DNA of 44,900 bases from Methylococcaceae bacterium (GTDB lineage Bacteria > Pseudomonadota > Gammaproteobacteria > Methylococcales > Methylomonadaceae): NCBI GenBank assembly GCA_947504985.1, contig CANNKH010000003.1, positions 1-44,900 on the forward strand, written 5' to 3'. The position numbers and the translations under genes are program-made. Shown in pieces: positions 20,760-29,457 of the stretch (the first letter of the stretch is position 1; each line of letters starts with the position of its first letter). The notes beneath the pieces were generated by a model, which was given only the letters and a program-made list of their open reading frames with translations, was not told the DNA's origin and ran no database searches.

Positions 20760-21699
20760 ACAATATACCGCTCAGCCTAAAGCTTTTTCGCCGTGGTGTT
20801 TAGGTGCGCCACTTTATATGCCCGCCCATCGTATTGATTTGATGGATATTGCCAATGGTGAAAAACTCCCAGGGCTACGATCAATGATATTTTGTACTGA
20901 GGATGCCGTGTCTTATCGCCAAGTTGATAGCAGCTTGCGTCATTTAGGATTATGTTTGCAAGGTTTTAGAGACACACCCAATCGTTTTCGTTTTATTCGC
21001 GCCAGAAATCCTGAGATTCTGGCGCGATTACTTGACCTTCCTGATATTGAAAAAATCGATGGTTTTGTGTTGCCAAAATTTAACGAAGATGTATTTGATG
21101 CTTACTTTGATCAATTGCAAGGAACCTCCTTTAAAGTCATGCCAACGCTGGAAACTAAAGATGTATTTGATTACACGGCGATGAGCGCCTTACGTAAAGG
21201 CTTGTTACAAGATACTATTTTTCCGCGTATTTTAATGTTGCGGATAGGCGGTAATGATTTGATGAATCTGCTGGGACTGCGACGTTCACGCGGATTAACA
21301 CTTTATGATACGCCGATGAGTCAAGTGATCTCGCAGCTGGTAATGATATTCAAACCCTACGACTTTTCGATTTCGGCACCGGTATTTGAATATCTGGATG
21401 ATATGGCAACGTTATCAAAAGAAATTCAGCTTGATTTAGCGCATGGTTTGACGGGTAAAACGGCGATTCATCCTAGCCAAATTTCTGCTATTGAAGCCGC
21501 TTACGAGGTTGATAAAGAAGATTATGAAATGGCATTGAGCCTTTGTGAGCGCGATGCGCCAGCTGTTTTTAAAATGCACAATGCAATGTGTGAAGTTGCT
21601 ACGCACCAGCAATGGAGTAAAACCATTATCAATAGACAAGCGTGTTATGGTGTTAAAATCGCCATGCCGCTTGATGGGTATGCTGAATTATCTGTTTAA
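20752..21699 (+). CDS. HpcH/HpaI aldolase / citrate lyase beta-like (CitE) protein
   Basis: RSMIFCTEDAV, RFIRARNPEIL, LMLRIGGNDLMNLLG, LTGKTAIHPSQI. Confidence 0.85.
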   Translation: MTRQYTAQPKAFSPWCLGAPLYMPAHRIDLMDIANGEKLPGLRSMIFCTEDAVSYRQVDSSLRHLGLCLQGFRDTPNRFRFIRARNPEILARLLDLPDIEKIDGFVLPKFNEDVFDAYFDQLQGTSFKVMPTLETKDVFDYTAMSALRKGLLQDTIFPRILMLRIGGNDLMNLLGLRRSRGLTLYDTPMSQVISQLVMIFKPYDFSISAPVFEYLDDMATLSKEIQLDLAHGLTGKTAIHPSQISAIEAAYEVDKEDYEMALSLCERDAPAVFKMHNAMCEVATHQQWSKTIINRQACYGVKIAMPLDGYAELSV

Positions 21700-21756
21700 T
21701 CGGTATTTGTTTAAGCCACACCAATCTCACCACCCTTACCCTTCCAGGAGTACATT

Positions 21757-22212
21757 ATGAGTTTCGATAATTTTTTAAACCAATTAAAAACCAAAGCCAA
21801 CGAATTAAAAACGGATGTCTTAAAATTTAAAAATAAGAATTTTCTTAATGCAGCAATGGCAGGTTCTGCATTGATTGCAATAGCTGACGGCAGTGTCAGT
21901 GCCGAAGAAAAGCAAAAAATGATTAAATTTATTGAAGGGCATGATGCGTTGTCTATTTTCACTACCAGCGATGTGATTAAAGCGTTTCAAGAATTTATAG
22001 GACAGCTCGAATTTGACAAAGACATCGGTGAAGCTAAAGCCTATCAAGCTTTAGGTAAAATGAAGTCGGATGTAGAGGCATCACGGTTATTAATGCGTAT
22101 GATTATTGCCATTGCCGCTTCTGATGGTAATTTTGACGCCTCTGAAAAAAATGTGGCAGCTAAGATAGCCAGAGAATTAGGGCTTAACCCGTCTGAATTT
22201 GAATTGGCATAA
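21757..22212 (+). CDS. terB: TerB family tellurite resistance protein
   Basis: 151 aa; ALIAIADGSVSAEEKQKM and IIAIAASDGNFDASEKNVAAKIARELGL. Confidence 0.92.
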   Translation: MSFDNFLNQLKTKANELKTDVLKFKNKNFLNAAMAGSALIAIADGSVSAEEKQKMIKFIEGHDALSIFTTSDVIKAFQEFIGQLEFDKDIGEAKAYQALGKMKSDVEASRLLMRMIIAIAASDGNFDASEKNVAAKIARELGLNPSEFELA

Positions 22213-22239
22213 CGGTCTGATTAATTTAGACGGGTTAAT

Positions 22240-22263
22240 GGGCGATCTGTAGTCGCCCTTTTT
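22240..22263 (+). terminator. Rho-independent terminator after terB
   Basis: GGGCGA-tctgtag-TCGCCC followed by TTTTT. Confidence 0.8.
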
Positions 22264-22340
22264 ATACACAAAAGGCTGGAATTGTATGTTGATTAATAAT
22301 TCTCTATGATTGCTCCTTTATTTGTAGTCATTCACGTTAA

Positions 22341-22700
<360 letters not shown>

Positions 22701-22724
22701 CACAGGTAAAAAAAGGGAAGAACA

Positions 22725-24017
22725 ATGTTGTCTACGAAAAATGTCAGCCTGTTAATAGGGTTGCTATTTATCCCTGGGCTGGCTTTTGCCGATCAGCTCA
22801 ATCAGGCTAACACCGTTTGGGTGCTAACCTCTACGGCGCTAGTTTTGTTTATGACCATTCCAGGGTTGTCACTGTTTTATGCTGGATTGGTCAGAAGCAA
22901 GAATGTGTTATCGGTATTAATGCAATGCTTTGCTATTACTTGCTTGGTTTCGATACTTTGGCTTGCCGGTGTTTACAGTTTTATTTTTACTGACGGCGGT
23001 GATCTGCAAAATTTGATAGGCAGTGCTTCGAAAGCTTTTTTGCCTGACATTAGTGCAGATTCATTGACGGGCGATATTCCTGAAACCGTGTACTTCATGT
23101 TTCAAATGACTTTTGCCATCATCACCCCAGCATTAATAGTTGGTGCTTTTGCCGAACGTATGAAGTTTTCAGCAATGCTTTGGTTTAGTGCTTTATGGCT
23201 GATTATTGTTTATGCACCTGTATGCCATTGGATTTGGGGTGGTGGTTGGCTGGCTGATCTGGGAGCGATGGATTTTGCTGGTGGTATTGTTATTCATGTC
23301 AACGCTGGAGTTGCCGCGCTAGTATCTGCTTTGGTGTTGGGTAATAGAAAAGGTTTTCCAAGTACGGCGATGCCACCGCACAACATGACGATGGTGGTTA
23401 CCGGAGCAGGGATGCTATGGGTAGGTTGGTTCGGCTTTAATGCCGGTAGTGCATTAACGGCAGATGGACATGCAGGCATGACGATGTTGGTGACGCATAT
23501 CGGTGCGGCTTCCGGTGCGTTGACATGGATGTTTATTGAATGGAAACGTTTTGGTAAGCCCAGTGTTTTGGGTATTGTAACCGGTATGGTTGCAGGGCTT
23601 GGCACCATTACGCCGGCATCCGGTTTTGTTGGACCGTTAGGTGCGCTGGTGATTGGTGTGACTGCCGGTATGGTGTGTTTTTATGCGACACAGTACGTTA
23701 AACGTACGTTAAAAATTGACGATTCTTTGGATGTGTTTCCCGTACATGGTGTCGGTGGTGTCACTGGTTCATTGTTAACCGGTGTTTTTGCCTCTGCTAA
23801 CCTAGGGGGAATCGGTTTGGCTGAAGACGTTACCATTGTCCATCAAATCAGTATTCAAGCATTAGCCATTGTAGTTACTATCATTTGGAGTGCAGTATTC
23901 AGTTATCTGATTCTTAAGGGGTTGGATAAATTGATAGGTTTGCGTGTTACTGCGGATGAAGAGGTACAAGGACTTGATACTATTCTGCATGAAGAAACAG
24001 GCTATCTTGACTTATAG
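22725..24017 (+). CDS. amtB: Ammonium transporter
   Basis: 430 aa; AGLVRSKNVLSVLMQ, MPPHNMTMVVTGAGMLWVGWFGFNAGSAL, DVFPVHGVGG. Confidence 0.96.
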   Translation: MLSTKNVSLLIGLLFIPGLAFADQLNQANTVWVLTSTALVLFMTIPGLSLFYAGLVRSKNVLSVLMQCFAITCLVSILWLAGVYSFIFTDGGDLQNLIGSASKAFLPDISADSLTGDIPETVYFMFQMTFAIITPALIVGAFAERMKFSAMLWFSALWLIIVYAPVCHWIWGGGWLADLGAMDFAGGIVIHVNAGVAALVSALVLGNRKGFPSTAMPPHNMTMVVTGAGMLWVGWFGFNAGSALTADGHAGMTMLVTHIGAASGALTWMFIEWKRFGKPSVLGIVTGMVAGLGTITPASGFVGPLGALVIGVTAGMVCFYATQYVKRTLKIDDSLDVFPVHGVGGVTGSLLTGVFASANLGGIGLAEDVTIVHQISIQALAIVVTIIWSAVFSYLILKGLDKLIGLRVTADEEVQGLDTILHEETGYLDL

Positions 24018-24048
24018 TTTGTTTTATAGCGTGTTCTCTCAACAAACA

Positions 24049-24074
24049 GGCGACCTTTAAAGTCGCCTTTTTTG
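24049..24074 (+). terminator. Rho-independent terminator after amtB
   Basis: GGCGAC-ctttaaa-GTCGCC followed by TTTTTTG. Confidence 0.8.
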
Positions 24075-24113
24075 TTTATAATGAACGCTACATAGGTAAT
24101 AAACTAGGGTTTT

Positions 24114-27100
24114 ATGAATATTCGACATGCCATATTTATTATTGCAAAAGCTTTAGTCATCTCAGGCATCCTTTTGGTAGTGATGATTTCAGTTGGCTTT
24201 TTTGCTTTTCCGCCACTATTGAAAGCTAAATTACCGGAAATTATTAAGCAATACACTGGTCGCACGTCATCTATTACCCGCGTTCAACTTGGCTTGTTTC
24301 CCTTAGCGCTTAAACTACAGGGCTTCGATATTAAAGAACAGAATACGCAACCTTTCGCCTCGTTTGATACGCTTTATCTTCAAATTGATCCGTATCTATC
24401 AATTTTACAAAAAACGCTGATTATAAATAAAGTCAAACTGGATAAGCCTTACCTGCATATTGCTAGACAGCAAGAGGGTACCTTTAATTTTAGTGATCTC
24501 ATTAAAAATAAAACACCTGCTCCACCAGCTTCCAAAAACAGTACCTTATTTCCAATTACGATCACCAAGCTATCACTTTCAGCAGGTCAGTTGGTATGGG
24601 ACGACCGTTATGCAGGTCAAGCTATTACTGAAACAGTAACGCCTATACAGCTTGATATTGATGATTTTACAACGCGGACAGAGGGACAATCTCGACTTAT
24701 CTTAGCACTTGCTTTTGCTTCTGGTGGTCGTCTTCATTGGGAAGGTGATTTCGGTATCAATCCTTTCGTTTCAAAAGGACGTATCAAGTTGGACGATTGG
24801 CGTCTACAAAAAATGCCAATGTCAGCTATGCAGCTCAAGAATCTACAAGGGGCTATGCAACTTGATACCGATTATCAACTCAGTGCAGCCGAAGGTAAGG
24901 TAAAACTGTCGATCAACAAGGCCATAATAAATGCCCATGATGTCCAGTATGAGGCCGATGGACGCACATTTAAACTGGCAGATTTTACGCATGATAGCGA
25001 TTTGTCATTGCTTTACGCTAGCAACAACTGGCAACTTGATGTCAACAATGTCGGAATCATTAGTCACAATCTTCGTGTACAAGAAAAAAAATTGTTGGGT
25101 AAACTGTCTGATTTGGCACTGGAAGCCGCCTACAAAGTGACTTATGCCAATCATAGTTTGAATGTCATGATTAGTCAGGGCAAAGTTGATAGTAAAGGTT
25201 TGCAATTGTCAGAACACACTAAGCCGCTGTTTGCTATTCCTGTGCTTGCCTTTAAGGGTATCGCATTTAACCTGAATGATCGGCGGTTGAGTGTTGCTTC
25301 TGTGTCCGCTAACGATGCGACTATTAAAGCTGGGCTGAATACTGACGGTCGTTTTAATTATCAAGCTTTGCTGCCTGCAACCACCACCACTCTGCAATCT
25401 CCTCTCAGTGCCGATCAGCAAAAACCCTCTTGGCAACTTGCCGCTGACATGATTACCTTGAATCGCTGTTCACTCGATTTTGAAGACCAGACTTTGCCAA
25501 AACCATTTACATTTCATATCAAACCTATTGATTTCAAACTGACCGGTTTTAGTAATCAAAGCAAGACTAAATTACCTTTTCAGCTTAATGCTGGCATTAA
25601 CAAGAATGGCACTATTAATTTAAACGGCAGTGTAACCATGACCCCGCTCATCGCTGCTACCCTGGATATTGATGTTAAAAACATTGATTTAGCGAGCTAT
25701 CAGACCTATTTCGACCGCTTTATTCGCCTGGATGTTGTTGATGGACTGCTGGCAATTGATGGTCAAGTAACACTTGAAAAACGCGATAAACTGGCGTTTA
25801 CATTTACCGGTAATACCGGAATTACTGAGTTTTTAACGCGAGATCAGCGTGTACATAAAGATTTTGTAAAATGGGAGAACCTAAGCTTAAAAGACATCAA
25901 CATTGACTCATCAGCCAATCGTTACACAGCACAGACACTGGTGATTGATAAGCCTTATGCCAGAGTGACCATTAGAAAGGATAAGACCATCAATTTTTTT
26001 GGTCTCCTAATTGCCGACGAACGTCAATCTGAACCTGCCGTTAACAAAGATGAAGTCAATTCCGCTTACTTTAAACTGGGTAAGATTCAAATTACCGATG
26101 GTTATTCGGATTTTACCGATTTATCGCTGATTTTACCGTTTTCCGCACATGTACAAGGCTTGGATGGCGGTGCAAATGGCATTTCTTCAGAAAAAAATGC
26201 CCAATTTAATGTCATGTTAAAAGGTAACGCCTACGATTTGGCGCCAGTTGATGTTAGCGGCAAAATTAGTCCTTTTCTCGGCGATTACCATGTCTCAATC
26301 AATTTTAAAGGATTGCCCATGCCTCTGGTTTCCCCTTACATGGTGCAATTTGCCGGATATAAAGTTGAAAAGGGCAAAATGTCGCTGAAGCTGGATTATA
26401 AAATTGCAAACAAACAATTGACTGCCAGCAATAATTTATTAATCGATCAATTTGAATTGGGCGAGAAAGTAGACAATCCCAATGCGGTATCATTACCACT
26501 TAAGCTGGCTGTCGCGCTGCTTAAAGATTCCAGTGGCAGAATAAAATTTGATGTGCCAATTACCGGCAGTTTGGAAAATCCGCAATTCAGTCTGGGCGCT
26601 ATTATTGCTGATGCTTTGGTTAATGCGATTGGTAAAGTTGTGACTTCACCCTTTAGTGCCATTGCGTCACTGATCGGCAGTACACAAGATTTAAGTGCGG
26701 TCAGCTTTAATCCGGGTAGCTCGATATTAAGCACCCAACAAGAAGCGAAGCTTGCCGAAGTATCAAAAGCATTGCAGGAACGTCCGCAATTATCACTGGA
26801 AATTAAAGGCACAACTTCTCAGCAACAAGATTGGCCCGCAATAAGTGATGATGCGTTATACGATCAGTTAAAAATACGGCGGGCGGCAGAAATTAATCAA
26901 AAAGGTGTAAAAATCCGCCCGGAATATATAGCACTTACTGCGGAAGATTATCGACGTTTATTGGCAGATTTGTTTATCGAAAAATTTCCGTTGCTGGCAG
27001 AAAAATCATTTTTAGGCACGCCAGAATTAAAAGTACCGCAAACTGCCGATTTTTATGATGTCGCCAAACAAAAGTTGCTAGAAGTGATTAACCCTGAACA

Positions 27101-27266
27101 GGAACGGCTTAAAGAGTTGGCCGCACATAGAGCGCAGACTATCGCAAAATATATTGTCCAAAAAGGTGACATAGCTCAAGAACGGGTTTTTATACTCGAC
27201 CCTGTGGTTAATCCTGGTGACGATGCCAAAGAAATCATTAGCGTGTTATCGTTAAAAGCAAATTGA
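24114..27266 (+). CDS. AsmA-like / DUF748 envelope protein
   Basis: 1050 aa; N-terminal TM; repeated VxGxISPFLGDYHVSINFKGLPMPLVSPYMVQFAGY; GTTSQQQDW... C-terminus. Confidence 0.8.
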   Translation: MNIRHAIFIIAKALVISGILLVVMISVGFFAFPPLLKAKLPEIIKQYTGRTSSITRVQLGLFPLALKLQGFDIKEQNTQPFASFDTLYLQIDPYLSILQKTLIINKVKLDKPYLHIARQQEGTFNFSDLIKNKTPAPPASKNSTLFPITITKLSLSAGQLVWDDRYAGQAITETVTPIQLDIDDFTTRTEGQSRLILALAFASGGRLHWEGDFGINPFVSKGRIKLDDWRLQKMPMSAMQLKNLQGAMQLDTDYQLSAAEGKVKLSINKAIINAHDVQYEADGRTFKLADFTHDSDLSLLYASNNWQLDVNNVGIISHNLRVQEKKLLGKLSDLALEAAYKVTYANHSLNVMISQGKVDSKGLQLSEHTKPLFAIPVLAFKGIAFNLNDRRLSVASVSANDATIKAGLNTDGRFNYQALLPATTTTLQSPLSADQQKPSWQLAADMITLNRCSLDFEDQTLPKPFTFHIKPIDFKLTGFSNQSKTKLPFQLNAGINKNGTINLNGSVTMTPLIAATLDIDVKNIDLASYQTYFDRFIRLDVVDGLLAIDGQVTLEKRDKLAFTFTGNTGITEFLTRDQRVHKDFVKWENLSLKDINIDSSANRYTAQTLVIDKPYARVTIRKDKTINFFGLLIADERQSEPAVNKDEVNSAYFKLGKIQITDGYSDFTDLSLILPFSAHVQGLDGGANGISSEKNAQFNVMLKGNAYDLAPVDVSGKISPFLGDYHVSINFKGLPMPLVSPYMVQFAGYKVEKGKMSLKLDYKIANKQLTASNNLLIDQFELGEKVDNPNAVSLPLKLAVALLKDSSGRIKFDVPITGSLENPQFSLGAIIADALVNAIGKVVTSPFSAIASLIGSTQDLSAVSFNPGSSILSTQQEAKLAEVSKALQERPQLSLEIKGTTSQQQDWPAISDDALYDQLKIRRAAEINQKGVKIRPEYIALTAEDYRRLLADLFIEKFPLLAEKSFLGTPELKVPQTADFYDVAKQKLLEVINPEQERLKELAAHRAQTIAKYIVQKGDIAQERVFILDPVVNPGDDAKEIISVLSLKAN

Positions 27267-27321
27267 ATTATATTTCGAGTATTTTTTGTTAGGGCGACTA
27301 AATTCGCATCTACAGTTTTTT

Positions 27322-27365
27322 AAAGCCTTCTTCTGGAATATTCTGGAAGAAGGCTTTTTGTTTTA
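27322..27365 (+). terminator. Strong Rho-independent terminator
   Basis: AAAGCCTTCTTC-tggaatattctg-GAAGAAGGCTTT then TTGTTTT (12-bp perfect stem). Confidence 0.85.
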
Positions 27366-27562
27366 CAGGACGTTCATTTTGCTAGCAGTAGATGCGACTT
27401 CACTTGTGCCCCAAGGTATTCCGGTGTTGAAAACGCACGCAGATTAATGTGGTATTTTTGACGATCATTTCAGGCAATCCATCACATTAGCCAATAGCCT
27501 TTTTTGTTACTCTGTATTCGCAGTAACAATTACCCCCATCTATAAAAATTGGAGTGTGCAAC

Positions 27563-28315
27563 ATGTTTATCAATCAAAGAAAGTTGGTGTCCAGCTTATG
27601 TTTACTTACCGTCAGTGCCGTGTCCATGCCGGGGGCTATCGCCGCCGATAGGGAAATTGGCGGTTATGTTGATCGTGCGGAAAGCCGGTTTGTTCGTAAT
27701 GTGTGGAATTTTGTCAAAAATTTCCAAGGCTTTCAAACCATCGGCGCTAATCGTTATAAAAATGTTCAATATTATTGGGCAGAACCCTATATGTTCGACA
27801 GTTCACATGAAAATTATGTCGATAAAATGGATTTGGCCTTTTTTGCTGGTCACGGTAGTTCATATTACATCCAGACTAATCAAAGCACAGGTCAAGGTGT
27901 TGATTTAAGAACAGTTCCTGCTTATGGTGATTTGGCTAATAACGGGGATTTAGAATTTATGATTATTGAATCTTGTAGTACGGTGGCCACAGCGCCTGAT
28001 GCAGCAGATTGGTGGACACCCTATTCACCGATGTTCCAAGGCTTACATCAATTGGTAGGTTTTCGCACGCTTAGCTACTCTGACAACAGCATTCCAAACA
28101 ATTATGCCAATAAGCTAAAAGCGAACGGTGGCGTATGGCAATCATGGTTTGCTGCCCTCAACGAGGAGCGCTATTTTGCAGGCAGTTCAAACGCCGCTTA
28201 TCCAGGTATGGGCAGCGCGATCATGTATACCTCCACTGAGAATGATCGACTTGGCGCTTATGCCGCCGATCCTGCCGGTGGCACAGCAGGTATGAAAACT
28301 TGGTGGCAGTATTAA
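27563..28315 (+). CDS. Secreted DUF6345-like protein, putative clan-CD (caspase-like) fold
   Basis: ATG 27563 with GGAG 8 nt upstream; signal peptide ending AIAA; FFAGHGSS (His97) and IIESCST (Cys138). Confidence 0.7.
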   Translation: MFINQRKLVSSLCLLTVSAVSMPGAIAADREIGGYVDRAESRFVRNVWNFVKNFQGFQTIGANRYKNVQYYWAEPYMFDSSHENYVDKMDLAFFAGHGSSYYIQTNQSTGQGVDLRTVPAYGDLANNGDLEFMIIESCSTVATAPDAADWWTPYSPMFQGLHQLVGFRTLSYSDNSIPNNYANKLKANGGVWQSWFAALNEERYFAGSSNAAYPGMGSAIMYTSTENDRLGAYAADPAGGTAGMKTWWQY

Positions 28316-28340
28316 TTCTTATCCTTAACGGAGTACCCTC

Positions 28341-29309
28341 ATGAACGCGAAAAAACTTATTTCAACCCTCCTTTTAATCGCTGGAAATGTTGGCCTTATC
28401 GGTACACAAGCATTTGCAGAAACAACTACCGAAAACTTGTTTCTCTACAGCTTTGAGGAAGCCCCGATTCTTAACGTCGAGGCATCGCAAACATTAATGA
28501 AACAATTTTTGGATGGTGAATCAGTCGATAGGCTTAATCCATCACCAGACAAAACAGTACGCTATGTTTCACCTAATGATGTTAATACCACTTTTGAACA
28601 TAATCTTGTGACGGGAGACCTTCGATTTCACCGCAATTTTGCCCGTTACCTGGGGGATTTTGCGCCTGAACTTCCTTCAACAGAGGAAGCTATAAAAGTG
28701 GCGGAACTTTTTCTCGAAGAAAATAAATTGTTACCCGCTAACCCATCGGAATTAAAAATTGCCCATATTGGTGGATTACGTACCACAACCTTAATCGACG
28801 AAAATCATGCTGGACCAGTTATTGATAAATTAATTACACTGAATTATTCTCGTGAAATCAATGGAGTCCCTGTTATTGGTCCAGGATCAAAGCTAATTAT
28901 AGATATTGGTGAAAAAGGTGAAATTCTTAGCTTGACAAGGCATTGGCGGGAATTATCTCCGAAGGGACGTGAAATCAGTCCTGGGGATATGAATTCTTTA
29001 GATGAAGCACAGCGGTTAGTTGCGCTACAAATCAGCAAAGAATTTGGAGAGAAAGCCACCTTTGAGCTAATCGGATCACAGACGGCTTATTTCGATAATA
29101 ATGGCCGGTTGCTGCAACCGGTATACGCTTTCCAGACTAAAGTTTTCTTGCCAGATGAGCAGGCACAAGCGTTCGAGTACCTCAGTGTCATTCCTGTCCT
29201 GAGAAAATCACCAGAACAATTAAATCTGACTAAACTGGATACGAAAGCATTGCGTACGCTGAAAAATGGAGATGCGACCTTGTTCGGAAGACCCGGAAAG
29301 CTGGATTAA
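28341..29309 (+). CDS. Secreted hypothetical protein with FTP/PepSY-like propeptide features
   Basis: Signal peptide ending AFAE; LNYSREINGVPVIGPGSKLIIDIGEKGEILSLTRHWREL; 25 bp after the DUF6345-like gene. Confidence 0.6.
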   Translation: MNAKKLISTLLLIAGNVGLIGTQAFAETTTENLFLYSFEEAPILNVEASQTLMKQFLDGESVDRLNPSPDKTVRYVSPNDVNTTFEHNLVTGDLRFHRNFARYLGDFAPELPSTEEAIKVAELFLEENKLLPANPSELKIAHIGGLRTTTLIDENHAGPVIDKLITLNYSREINGVPVIGPGSKLIIDIGEKGEILSLTRHWRELSPKGREISPGDMNSLDEAQRLVALQISKEFGEKATFELIGSQTAYFDNNGRLLQPVYAFQTKVFLPDEQAQAFEYLSVIPVLRKSPEQLNLTKLDTKALRTLKNGDATLFGRPGKLD

Positions 29310-29373
29310 TAGGCTGCAAAGTTGCCGTTTAAGTAATGGGTAAAAAACAACTTTGTTACTTCCGTTGGATGTC

Positions 29374-29406
29374 ATGACTGTCAGTCCTTAAAGGACTGGC
29401 AGTCAT
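29374..29406. terminator. Long palindrome, candidate bidirectional terminator between convergent genes
   Basis: ATGACTGtCAGTCCTTaAAGGACTGgCAGTCAT; 7+8 bp stem with one mismatch; weak T-tails. Confidence 0.45.
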
Positions 29407-29457
29407 TATATTGCCGAGGGTGTCGTACTTGTTTTAAGACCTCAAAGATAATTGCTT

